From Carettochelys insculpta (lineage: Eukaryota > Chordata > Testudines > Carettochelyidae): 64,000 nt of DNA. Location: NCBI RefSeq assembly GCF_033958435.1, contig NC_134138.1:263353798-263417797 (forward strand). Reading direction: 5' to 3'. The stretch's first letter is position 1; every line of letters begins with the position of its first letter. The notes below the pieces were generated by a model. That model made no database searches. It was given only the letters and a program-made list of their open reading frames with translations, and was not told where the DNA came from. The position numbers and the translations under genes are program-made. Below, in pieces: positions 43,560 through 54,434 of this stretch.

Positions 43560-43962
43560 AACCCCAATATAGAGAGGATGTGGATGCACATAACCTACAA
43601 GGAGAGGCTGAGGGCTTGGTGCTAATTTAATTTGCAGAAAAAAGAGAAGGGCAATCCGAGAGCAGCCTTCAGCTCTCTAAAGTGGAGGGCTCTAAAGAGG
43701 ATGGAGAGGCTGTTCTCAGTAGTGATGGATGGCAGAACAGGGAGAAATGGTCTCAAGTTACAGTAGGGAAGATCTAGGATGGATATTAGGAAAAACTAGT
43801 TCACTAGAGAAGTGGTGGAATTTCCATCCCTAGGGATTTTTAAGTCCATGCTTGACAAAGACCTGGCTGGGATAATTTAGTTAGGGTTGGTCTTGCTTTG
43901 GGCAGGGGACTGGATTCAATGACCTTCTGAAGTCACTTACAGCCCTGTGGTTCTATGACCTA
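43560..43962 (+). mobile_element. CR1 LINE 3' end
   Basis: Encodes and contains the CR1 C-terminal/3' UTR landmarks: AACCTACAAGGAGAGGCTGA, GTGGAGGGCTCTAAAGAG, GGATATTAGGAAAAACTAGT TCACTAG and the terminus GGACTGGATTCAATGACCTT CTGAAGTC...GGTTCTATGA. 5' truncated, as usual for CR1. Confidence 0.9.
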
Positions 43963-44499
43963 ATACCTAATTCAGAAGCAGATTGCCTCCCTATCATACA
44001 CAGCTTATACTCACATCAAGTAATAAAGCAACCATGGAAAGCACATTCCTTTCTCTGTAAGTGTGTCCAGTCCGGGAACAGATTTTGTGCCAATGAAGCA
44101 AGACCACCAGGAGGTTCTATGAAAATGTGTTGTTGTAAAAACAAACAAACCACAAACACACCTTTTATTGCTAATTCTCTCAACAAAGAACAGCAGAAAA
44201 TGGAACTTTAATTTTCCTAAGAACAGCACATTGAGCAAAAAGTAGCTGAATATAACTATTCATGTGGGGATGAATTATCACAGGCACCAATCAAGCAATA
44301 TTTATGAAACTATCTTTACGTTATAACACCCCTCGCAAAGAATGGCTTATTACAGATTTTAATTTCAGTGAATAAACCTCTCCAGTGGCATGAAACTTGG
44401 GTCACATGATTCCTACCTTGCCCCTGAAGAAGTTTGTGGTGAAGAGCAAGCTAGAAATAGGGCATTTCAAGTTGTTCCAAGCATTCGTATGATTGTTAT

Positions 44500-44592
44500 T
44501 CTTCATTATTTCTATTGCAGTGGCACCTACAGGGCTTGACAGAAGATCAGAGCCCCATTGTGCTAAGCACTGTACATAAAGACAGTCCAGTC
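44500..44592 (-). repeat. CORE-SINE/LINE 3'-tail relic
   Basis: The minus strand reads GACTGTCTTTATGTACAGTG CTTAGCACAATGGGGCTCTG, the familiar ancient amniote SINE tail. About 90 bp. Confidence 0.65.
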
Positions 44593-44819
44593 TCAAAATA
44601 ATATAGCAAGACTTTGGGTGGCAAAGTAAATAAATTGTGTTGTAGGGGAAAGGACAAAGTAAATAGTGAAAAAAACCTGATGAGCTTAATCAGTAGCAAG
44701 ATGAGCGCACTCTGTCCATCAGAGGTGATAACACAGGGTTCAGAATAAGACGGGCACGCCAATAATTCATTTTAAATAGGGCACATCTGAAAGAAACGTA
44801 CGTTTTTAGAAAACCATCT

Positions 44820-45015
44820 ATCTGCAGATTTCAAAATACTTTATACACATTAATTAATTTAGCTTCACAACATGCCTGTGAGGAAGAGGAGTTTTATTAC
44901 CAGTTTAATACATGACAAAGCCAAGCCACAAAGTACTTAAGTGACTTACTTAAGGTCACAAAGGAAGTTGGGATGAAGCCAGAAACAGCAAAAAGATCTA
45001 CTAGCTGCCATCCTC
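44820..45015 (+). repeat. MIR-type SINE relic
   Basis: CTTAAGTGACTTACTTAAGG TCACAAAGGAAG with preceding CATGCCTGTGAGGAAGAGGA matches the MIR core and 3' part. Ancient insertion. Confidence 0.75.
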
Positions 45016-45144
45016 TGTCATAATCACAAAACCACACCTCCCCACCAGAGGTCTGTATTTATGGAAGGTGCAGAAGAAGCGTCTCATGCACTGAGACACA
45101 AAGGGCTCTTACAGAGAAACCCCACTGCTATGGATCTGCTCTTC

Positions 45145-45365
45145 ATAGGTGTGTCCATACTATGGACTGTTTCTGTACCAGGACAGCTATGACGCCATAG
45201 CTGCAGCCTACGCTGATGGGAGGGGTTAATCCATTGGTCTAGGAAAACCACCTCCCCAGATGATGGTAGCAACATCAACAGAAGTATTTTGTTGACACAG
45301 CTACCATGAGGGTTATGCGGGCAGAGGCATGCTGACGTAGTTTTGAAGTGTAGACCAGGCTATCA
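45145..45365. mobile_element. Degenerate TIR element
   Basis: GTGTCCATACTATGGACTG near the left and TTTTGAAGTGTAGACCAGGC T at the right are typical decayed transposon ends. The internal CATAGCTGCAGCCTACGCTG and GTTGACACAGCTACCATGAG words are repeat-like. Family not identified. Confidence 0.4.
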
Positions 45366-45553
45366 GGCCTTAGTAATTGCATATAATTATAAAGAATAAG
45401 TACATCATGAAAACACATTGGGTAAAATCCTTACCCCATTGAACTCAATGACAAAATTCCCACTGACTTCCTCAGGGTAAGGATTCCCTCCCTAGTGCCT
45501 TCAAAAGAATGAGAATAAGAAGCATAAAAAGAACGTCTCTCACCACCATCAGT

Positions 45554-46978
45554 GGCTACGTCTACACGTGAAGCCAACATCGAAATAGCTTATTTCGATG
45601 TAGCAACATCGAAATAGGCTATTTCGATGAATAACATCTACACATCCTCCAGGGCTGGCAACGTCGATGTTCAACTTCGACATTGCGCGGCACCACATCG
45701 AAATAGGCGCTGCGAGGGTACATCTACACACCAAGGCTGCGTCTACACGTGCACGCTACTTCGAAGTAGCGGCACCAACTTCAAAATAGCGCCCGTTGCG
45801 TCTACACGCGTCGGGCGTTATTTCGAAGTTAACTTCGACGTTAGGCGGTGAGACGTCGAAGTCGCTAACCTCATGAGGAGATAGGAATAGCGCCCTACTT
45901 CGACATTCAACGTCGAAGTAGGGACCGTGTAGACGATCTGCGTCCCGCAACGTCGAAATTGCTGGGTCCTCCATGGCGGCCATCAGCTGGGGGGTTGAGA
46001 GATGCTCTCTCTCCAGCCCCTGCGGGGCTCTATGGTCACCGTGGGCAGCAGCCCTTAGCCCAGGGCTTCTGGCTGCTTCTGCGGCAGCTGGGGATCTATG
46101 CTGCAGGCACAGGGTCTGCAACCAGTTGTCAGCTCTGTGTATCTTGTGTTGTTTAGTGCAACTGTGTCTGGGAGGGGCCCTTTAAGGGAGCGGCTGGCTG
46201 TTGAGTCCGCCCTGTGACCCTGTCTGCAGCTGTGCCTGGCATCCCTATTTCGATGTGTGCTACTTTGACGTGTAGACGTTCCCTCGCTGCGCCTATTTCG
46301 ATGTTGGGCTGAGCAACATCGAAGTTGAACATCGACGTTGCCGGCCCTGGAGGACGTGTAGACGTTATTCATCGAAATAGACTATTTCGATGTTGCAACA
46401 TCGAAATAAGCTATTTCGATGTTGGCTGCACGTGTAGACGTAGCCCAAAGTAGCACACATCGAAATAAGGGTGCCAGGCACAGCTGCAGACAGGGTCACA
46501 GGGCGGACTCAACAGCAAGCCGCTCCCTTAAAGGGCCCCTCCCAGACACAGTTGCACTAAACAACACAAGATCCACAGAGCCGACAACTGGTTGCAGACC
46601 CTGTGCCTGCAGCATAGATCCCCAGCTGCGGCAGCAGCAGCCAGAAGCCCTGGGCTAAGGGCTGCTGCCCACGGTGACCATAGAGCCCCGCAGGGGCTGG
46701 AGAGAGAGCATCTCTCAACCCCCCAGCTGATGGCCGCCATGGAGGACCCGGCAATTTCGACGTTGCGGGACGCGGATCGTCTACACAGTCCCTACTTCGA
46801 CGTTGAACGTCGAAGTAGGGCGCTATTCCGATCCCCTCATGAGGTTAGCGACTTCGACGTCTCGCCGCCTAACGTCGAAGTTAACTTCGAAATAGCACCC
46901 GATGCGTGTAGCCGCGACGGGCGCTATTTCGAAGTTAGTGCCGCTACTTCGAAGTAGCGTGCACGTGTAGACACAGCT
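45554..46978 (+). mobile_element. Harbinger-like MITE, copy E-outer, split by a nested copy
   Basis: Flanked by AGT on both sides (45551-45553 and 46979-46981). Left part 45554-45734 and right part 46446-46978. After removing the nested 711-bp insertion and one CAA the element is 711 bp, its intact length. The 121-codon family frame is open at 46592-46957 (plus), with an in-frame ATG in a strong Kozak context (GCCGCCATGG at 46733-46742). Confidence 0.92.
45735..46445 (-). mobile_element. Harbinger-like MITE, copy E-inner (711 bp), nested
   Basis: Inserted in opposite orientation in the outer copy, with an exact CAA duplication (45732-45734 and 46446-46448). The uninterrupted target sequence exists in copy C (CGTCAAAGTAGCACAC), proving the insertion. 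TIRs are GGCTGCGTCTACACGTGC and GCACGTGTAGACGTAGCC. The family frame is open on the minus strand at 45756-46121. Confidence 0.95.
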
Positions 46979-47364
46979 AGTAGGTCCAGGTATTGACAAT
47001 GCAGCTAAGCGCTAGATTTTGCTGCCTTGCTTGTGGTGAGTAGCACCTAGCTCCATTGAAATGAATACAGTTACTTCTGCAGTAAGGCATTTCTCACCAC
47101 GAATAAGAGTCTAAGGATCTTTCTCTGTCTGAGTGTAATGGGAAGCCAGAGGTTTCTTGAGTCGCATGGTACAGTCAGTTCTATTACTGGGGGAAAATTA
47201 ACAGCTACCACTGTTAAATTAACCATTAAAACAAAATTTTACCTTCCAGTGACTTAGAAATCTCTGATTTCTCATGCACTCAAGTTCCTTTTTCTTTGCA
47301 CTAGCCTAAGTCTCAGGAGGAGGTGCTGACTGGTGACATATCAGCAAAGGCAGCTCTGCATTGA

Positions 47365-47775
47365 GGCTATGATTACATTACAGCGCTCTGTCGACATAAG
47401 TCACTGTCGCAAGAGATTTCCGGACAAAACTTCTGTTGACAGAGTATAGCCACACCCAAGCCAATCATGAGAGTGCTCCACTTTGTCCACAGACCAGCCA
47501 GACGGCCCAACTGCTCTTTTGACAAAACAGGCTCCCAGAAGCACAGCAGACAGGGCTGCCCATTGTTCCGGATGCCCTGTCTGTCGAGAGACGGCCCCTA
47601 GAGCATCCACACAGCTGTTTCAATAGAATCTGTCGACAGCAGCGTTCTGCCTCATGGCTTTGAGGCAAAATGCTGCCAGTGAAAGTGCTGAGTTTTGTTG
47701 ACAAACTGTCGACAAAACGCATTTTGTGGGTGGACTGGGGTTTTGTTAGCAAAATTCACTAGTGTAACCATAGCC
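47365..47775. mobile_element. Second Harbinger-like MITE family (411 bp)
   Basis: Imperfect TIRs GGCTATGATTACATTA and the inverse TAGTGTAACCATAGCC. Exact 3-bp duplication TGA (47362-47364 and 47776-47778). The interior has repeated CTGTCGACA and TTGTTGACAAACTGTCGAC words. No transposase. Confidence 0.85.
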
Positions 47776-47779
47776 TGAG

Positions 47780-49007
47780 CGAAACCAATCACAGTGATGA
47801 AGATCTGGAAAACAGACAGGCACGTCTAAAAGCTGGGCCCCATTCTGCCCTCCCACTAACTGCTTTTATTCCCCTGTACTTGTGTTGAACGTATTCGAGT
47901 TACTCCTGATTTACACTGCTGCAAGAGAGCTGAATTAGAACCACTGTCTGGAAAGTTCCCATTTCAGTATATGCCAGCTAAATACTTACCTCATGTACAT
48001 CATCCCTGGGCTGTAAGCATTTGAGTTCTAATGGAGACATTAGATTTCATTTTTCTATCTGGGACTAAATGGAGGGACTTTCGACCTTGTGATAAAATTA
48101 TCGCATTTATAGGTTATTGTGCTTTTTTGGCAGTTTCTCCATTGACTGATTAAAACCTCCCTGAGGCTGATCTATTTTTTTTTCTCCTTCAAAAATAAGC
48201 TTGCTTGCTTGCCAGGCAGGGTTTCCCAAGTTCTCAGAGCGCTAATTATAAAAGAGAGGGCAAAGAAATGAGGAATTTAGTAAACTAGAGCAGGGTCAAT
48301 TGTATTTGAAAAGTCAGACATCCAAACAAAGGGCCCAATTCTGGGAGTGCTGGAGGCTTGATGGCAAAAGGCATTCCAGACACAGAAAGCCAGGAAGGTC
48401 AGACTGAACTTTTCCCCAAAGGCAGCAGCTTTCCCAAGCTCAGATTTTTCGTGTTCGGATGATGATTTATGCCTAGGGACCCCAAACAAAATGGAGTTCC
48501 TATTTATTATTTTTTGATTGTTGTGTTACTGTGGTGATTGGAGGGATCAGCTGAGCATGGGGCTGTGCACAGGAAAAGCAAATCTACAGCAATGGGAAAA
48601 TGCAGTAAGCTTCAGTAAGACCACGTAAATAATGAATCTATTTGTAACCCTTCTATTAGTGGCAGGTGACCACCAGAAGGGCCGGGTCCATTCCTTGGGG
48701 TTTCCGTCAGTAAGGCAACCAACCGGCTTGAGACCTCACCCAGTAGCCCAGGACAATCTCACCTCACCTGCTGGGTGCCTGTAAATGCCGTTCTTCCCCT
48801 CTTGCAAGTACAGGGTCTAATTCCTTACACATGCAACATCCTTTCTGCAAATCCCTCTGTTTTGTCTCCAAAACCGTGGTATCCTGCTAGTCTAAGGGGT
48901 CAGGTCTGTTGCACTATATGAAAGAGTCTAAACTTATATCATGAATGTTGGATAAATATTAGGAGCTCTGTCCTCCACCCCACAATGCTATGGTGGCTTT
49001 GACATAC
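47780..49007. other. Intergenic, mostly unique
   Basis: An AT-rich unique stretch at 48.0-48.3 kb contains homeodomain-like sites. 48650-48890 (GGCAGGTGACCACCAGAAGG ...) looks repetitive, but I cannot name it. No gene. Confidence 0.35.
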
Positions 49008-49110
49008 ACAGATATCCCATAGTAACAGACAGGGAGCCATGCTACTCTATATACTATCAAAACAAAAAGCATTCAAGTAGCACTTTAAAGACTAACAAAA
49101 TAATTTATTA

Positions 49111-49147
49111 GGTGAGCTTTTGTGGGACAGACCTACTTCTTCAGACC
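49111..49147 (-). ncRNA. Hammerhead ribozyme-like motif, left arm
   Basis: Minus strand: GGU, CUGAAGA (49144-49138), AGUAGG...CCCAC stem II with one mismatch, AAAA for GAAA, GCUC, ACC. GGU and ACC can pair as stem I. One arm of an inverted pair; the right arm has a better stem II. Confidence 0.5.
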
Positions 49148-49340
49148 ATAGCCATACCAGAACAGACTCAATATTTAAGGCACAGAGAACTAAAAACAGT
49201 AATCAAGGAGGACAAATCAGAAAAAAAACCCTCCACTCTCTGATTTGCTCACCTTGATCATTTTTTTCTGAGTTGTCCTCCTTGATTACTGTTTTTAGTT
49301 CTCTGTGCCTTAAATATTGAGTCTGTTCTGGTCTGGATAT

Positions 49341-49377
49341 GGTCTGAAGAAGTGGATCTGTCCCACAAAAGCTCACC
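49341..49377 (+). ncRNA. Hammerhead ribozyme-like motif, right arm
   Basis: GGT (49341-49343), CTGAAGA (49344-49350, fits CUGANGA), stem II GTGGA...CCCAC, AAAA (49367-49370, GAAA decayed at a CpG), GCTC (49371-49374), ACC (49375-49377). In hammerhead numbering, AGCU would give the A15.1-U16.1 pair and a self-complementary mini stem III, with C at position 17. Probably inactive as it stands because of AAAA. Confidence 0.55.
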
Positions 49378-50419
49378 TAATAAATTATGTTGCTAGTCTT
49401 TAAAGTCCTACTTGACTGCTTTTTGTTTTGACAGATATCCCAGTCCTGCATTAATAAACAAACACTGGAGAACAATGGACTGGTGGCTGAATATCAGAAA
49501 GAGCTGGGAGATGGGTACTCAGTAGCTGTGCAAACCAGGCCCTCATTGCATTTATATAAATTCTGTAATTGGCATGCTCTCCCTTCTGATAAACTTCCTG
49601 GAGTAATCAGTGTATCTGCTGTTTTACAAGTAGCAAGGAATTTCAGGCAGATGCCAGTCTTGAACCTAAATACACAAGATTTTCCTGTGTTTGCTTTGGT
49701 AGAAAGAAGGATGGAAGTTTGATTTGCTGTACAACCTAATAAGGAAAAACAGAAGCTAACTGAGATGTGGGTGGCATCTTACAGTATTTGACGATGCCAA
49801 TGCTTTACCAGCCAATTGCTATTTGCTCAGATTTGGGGCGACTGCTAATTTGTGCATTCCTCACGTTTCTCATTAGTGGGAAAGTGTTTGCTGTATTTTT
49901 GGAAGGAAATTAAGAAAATGGAACCAGAAAACAGAGAGAATCATGGAAATTGGAGGCGGAGAAGAGGTGTGTGGTTGTGTAACTGCCTCTGGCAGGAGCC
50001 CGATCCTACAGCTGTCTGCACACAGGCGTGCCAGGAAAGCAGCAGGATTGGGTGCAGCATCACATTCTTGTTGTTGAAGAAACACTCATGTGGGCTAGGC
50101 CCCTGTGAAAAAGGCCAGCTTTTCTCCTGTCCATGGCAATGCAATAAGTCCCATTGATGTGAGTGGAAGCAGGACTGAGCCACAAACCAATCCCTCATCT
50201 CTTTGACCATTCATGTCCCTTTAACAGATGGACTACTGAGACTGCAAAGGAGACAGGATTCCAGGATCTACACGAGGGGAGCAGCCCAGTGCCCAGATCA
50301 GTAGGGCAAGCGGGAAAGAGGAAGGCTAGATTGGGAAGGGGGAAAAGGCAGAGCCAAAGTTCTCACTGCTACCCGGATCCTCTCATAACAGCCCTCCACA
50401 ATAGGGAGGCAAATAGAGG

Positions 50420-50690
50420 TCTATGGGTGTAGCACCACTGCGAGTCTTTGAGCCCAGCTCAGCTAACTCATGCTTGTGGGGCTCCAGTTACAGGGCTAAA
50501 AATAGCAATGTTGGCATTTGGGCTGCAACCTGGGCTCTGGAACCTGGGGGAGGGGAGGAGAAGGGTCTCTGAGCCCAGACTTCAGCCCAAGCCCAGATAT
50601 CTACACAAGAGTCAGCTGACTTGGGCTCGGAGCCATTCTGCACAGTGCAGAGGTAACCCACACACCTATGTGTGGTTAACTGTCCCACCG
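50420..50690. repeat. Possible inverted-repeat transposon
   Basis: GAGCCCAGACTTCAGCCCAA and TCAGCTGACTTGGGCTCGGA GCC, with an earlier GAGCCCAGCTCAGCTAAC, form imperfect palindromes of a kind repeated in turtle DNA. Ends not resolved. Confidence 0.35.
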
Positions 50691-50699
50691 AGCAGTACC

Positions 50700-53009
50700 T
50701 AGACAACTTCACAGACATGAAGCCAGCTCCAGCCCTTGAGCCGTGCTAGGCTTTGGGAGAGATTCTGCACACTCCACACCCAGTGACAGATCCGACTGCC
50801 ACTAGGTCAGTGTGGATCCTGACTGCAACTTGCTGGCTCATTCACTGGCATTACTTCACACAGACCAGGGTCAGCTGCTCCTTGGCTACTTCTCCATTCC
50901 CACTCTGGGCGTACCTGGCTTGGTAGCAGTTCCTCAGGCTCTTTGGTGAATCTGCCTCTGGCAGACCTTGTTATTGTGCTCGGTCTGAGATTATCATCAA
51001 TGGTCCTGCCAGTCCACTTCTTGGAGGTGCATGTCAGCCTCCCACCTCAGGAGCTCAGGAAAAGTATCTGGCTCTTTCAGTGGCTGAGGCTCAGCTGAGC
51101 TCTCGACTTCAGCTTTTATACTTCTGGACCTGCCTATCTGCTTCCTGTGGGTGTGGCAGGATTAATCTGTCCCTGCCCAGCAGGGAACATTGGGTGGGTG
51201 GTATTCCCTTTCCAGGTCAGAGGGAGGCCAACCTGCCTCTTTACAGGTATGTCAACATTTTACTGGAACTTTGCCTTAATAAAAACTCCTTTTTTTCCTT
51301 AAAAACAAACGAACAGGGTTTTCTTATCAAAGGGATCAGTACTGTTCAGCCTTTGCATCCTGGACCAGGCCCACAGGTGTGTGTGAAGGGTGTGAACACC
51401 TCCCCACCCACATGCTCAGTTTCTCTCTGTCCTCCCAGCTGCAGTGTGCAGGGGGAGCCTGCAGGGATTGATGAAGGAACCCAATGCACCCAGGGAGCTG
51501 TAGTTCTTTAGCCAACTCCCTGCCTGGAGAGCTGGCTCTGGAGCAGGGAAGGGACTACTTTTCTCAGCATGCCCTTGGTCACTAGCAACAGGAGAGGAAG
51601 GGGTGAGGGGGAAGCTGCAAAACGCCTGCTCAGCACTCGCTATGCATGAAGGGGGCTTCAGCAAGGGGGTAGTGCTGTGAGTGAAGAATGTGTGCACACA
51701 GGGAGTATGGCTTTGTTCCAAATCTCTACCTCAGAAGCCTTCTCCAGCTTGGATTAGGGCTGCTAGTGACCTAGACTCCACACTTCCCAGGACCCCAGAA
51801 GGTAATTTCTATAAAACCTTTATTACTGCATAAATTTTTAGTATGTTATAATAAAATAATTTTACCACTCACTGTTTCCACTCAAATTTTTCATTAACTT
51901 TTCTTATGCACACTCATTGCACAACTCTTTCGACCTTACTGTTTAAAAAAATTGCAGTCCACATTTACAAAAAAAGCACAAACAGCCCCCCACCCCCCAC
52001 ACCAGAAATTCCTGGATGTGGCCCTTTGGAGAATATTAGTTTTAAAATCAATGTAACTACAATAGGCACCTTACGACTATAGATTATATTCATTTAAGGG
52101 GTGTGTAATTAAAGCTAAGCAGTTGAGAACTGCTCAGTCATATTTGCTCATTTTAGCAGACAGCATTAGCTGTTTGAATAATCAGTATCTGATCCAAAAG
52201 GTTGGCAAATGATTTGTGAACAGATGCTCAGGAATACTGGATCATTTACAGAGTGTTTACAAATACTTGGCCCTGGCATTTGTCCAAGTTTAACATTCTC
52301 AGCATTTTTAAAACAAAGTATGTGTGTATTTAGTAATTTTGCTGGAGGCCTTTATGAAGGAAATTCCATGGAAGTCAGTGGCATTTTGCTTGCAATGAGA
52401 ACAGAGAATTGTGTTCATACTGATAATTAGATTAAAAATGAAAAATCCCGCGTGAGCAGTCTGCCTAGCGGAATGCAGAAAGTAATGGTTAAAATTTCAA
52501 CTCTAGGCCCAGCTAAAACAAACAAACAAACAAACAAACAAACACCCTTTATCTGTAGAAACAGAGGTTTGACAATGTGATAAGTGACCACCTTCAAATT
52601 TGGATTCCACAGGTATGGAGGAGACATCAGGTCATGTTTAACCCCTGTGCTTTCTTAGACCAACCCTTACACTATTCCTGAAATGAAAAATGCTACCTGC
52701 CACATCACGGCTATCCCACATCATTGCAAAACATAAAAGGGGTTGACGCAGCCAGGTGTTCGGTACTGCAGGTTTCTCCCAAAATACCAAACTAGAAAGA
52801 TGTGGGACCAGATTCCAAAGTGAAGTCAGTGATGACATAAATTTCCAGCTTGGCAAGTGTATTGCCAGTAAGTTGGCCTGGGAAGCGTAAGAGAATCCAG
52901 GGCGGTCTTTAGCATTCTCAAGGAAAAAGAAAGACTCTGATTTCAGTGGAATACCTCTGTTTAACAATTACATTAACAATAGGAAGAGTGGAACAGAGCT
53001 TACTATCTT
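50700..53009. other. Intergenic, nothing firm
   Basis: No gene or named repeat other than a short (AAAC)n run at 52517-52544. Short frames only. Confidence 0.45.
52517..52544 (+). repeat. (AAAC)n microsatellite
   Basis: About seven ACAA units in succession. Confidence 0.9.
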
Positions 53010-53017
53010 ATTTAGAG

Positions 53018-53416
53018 CAGTGTTTTTCAACCAGGGTACATGTACTCAGGAGTATAAAGAGGTCTCCTTGTGGTGGACCAACTCATCTAGATTTTTTCCC
53101 AGTGTTACAACAGGCTATGTAAAAGGCACTAGAGAAGTCAGTGCAAAGTAAATTTTCATACAGAAGATTTGTTTATGCTGCTCAATATACTACACGCTGA
53201 AATATAAATACAATATCTCTATTTTAATTATTTTAAAATTATATGGTAAAAATCAGAAAGATGGCGATTTTTCAGTAAAAGCATGCTGTGACACATTTGC
53301 ATTTTTATGTCTGATTTTGGAAGCAAATAGATTTTAAGTGAGGTGGAACTTGGGAGTTTGCAAGACAAATTAGACTCCTGAAAGAGGTACGGTAATGGAA
53401 AAGTTGAGAGCTACTG
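53018..53416. mobile_element. hAT-type MITE (399 bp)
   Basis: TIRs CAGTGTTTTTCAACC and the inverse of GTTGAGAGCTACTG. Flanking 8-mers ATTTAGAG and ATGTAAAG match at 6/8. AT-rich interior, no transposase. Confidence 0.8.
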
Positions 53417-54129
53417 ATGTAAAGAACCTCAAAACTCGTGTTTCCGTCACTCGCTAACCTGTCTCTACGTCCTCTGCACTTCCTCTTGGGTACATGTGCT
53501 GTCCACAAGATGGCACTGTGCCAGAGTTTGCCAGGGAACAACCTTCATAGCCAGAGGAAGAAGGAATAAAGGGGTGTGGATGAAAATGTGGGTGACCAAT
53601 TTTGATTTACAACCCCTGGCTTTTCCTCATATTCTGGTCTGTTCCAGCCTCTTGGCTTATGACGCTGCTTCAGATTCAAATCCTCTGGACTCTCAGCTCC
53701 ATACTGACAGAGTATATGCCATGCATGTGTCTTAAAAATTCTACAACAAGAAACATTTTGAAGACAAAAAAGTTCAATTTGTAAAAGAGCACAAAAATGA
53801 GTGGAATGAAATTGTTAATGGGATAGACATGTTTTCCTCTAAATTATGTAAAAATAAAAGGTCACACAACGTTCCTGCAGGGGCTTACACTGCTTTAGTA
53901 ACTTTGATAGGTCAGCAATTAGAGCATTCAGCAGCAGGCACACAGAGGCTTGCGGCCATATGATTTGAACTGTAACTTTAGTGACTGCTTATATTTTTAA
54001 ATCGAGGGTCACTTTTTTGGGCATGTAAATACCCGTTCTTTTTGTTTTGCTTTGTCTCTAATTTTCAGAAGAGGCATCCATTCAGGGACAGTTGGGAGAG
54101 AGGAAGGTGTTATCACTTCATAAATAATA

Positions 54130-54215
54130 TTTAGCGCATCTCATTCATAGATCTCAAACAACACTGCAAAAGGGGACAAGTGTCCTCATTTCACAGATGG
54201 GAATACTAAGGCCCA
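54130..54215 (+). repeat. MIR-like relic
   Basis: CCTCATTTCACAGATGGGAA TACTAAGGCCC matches the MIR core 3' half. About 85 bp. Confidence 0.65.
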
Positions 54216-54434
54216 AGAGCCTAATAGCCTAAATCCAGCACAGTCTGTGCTTGGGACAGAATATGAAACTGAAACCACTTTAGTAACACTGATGGATGAT
54301 CTTCTGCTGTCAATGGACAAACATCCATTCTCATCCTCCTAGGGCTCTGGCAACATTCAATACAGTTAACCACAGTTGTCCCACCTGAGAGCAATAACAG
54401 AGGTCCAGGGTAATGCACCAAAATGGTCTGAGTT

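Larger units (their letters stand above)
49020..49430 (+). mobile_element. Fold-back element (411 bp), Penelope-like, exact 12-bp target duplication
   Basis: Identical ACAGATATCCCA at 49008-49019 and 49431-49442. The head TAGTAACAGACAGGGAGCC is followed by arms of about 180 bp: CAAAACAAAAAGCATTCAAG at 49052 and following, returning inverted to CTTTTTGTTTTG at the right end, around a short loop near 49220-49245. Both arms carry the hammerhead-like core. The right-end T-rich terminus is shared with the other fold-back copies. No ORF. Confidence 0.9.
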
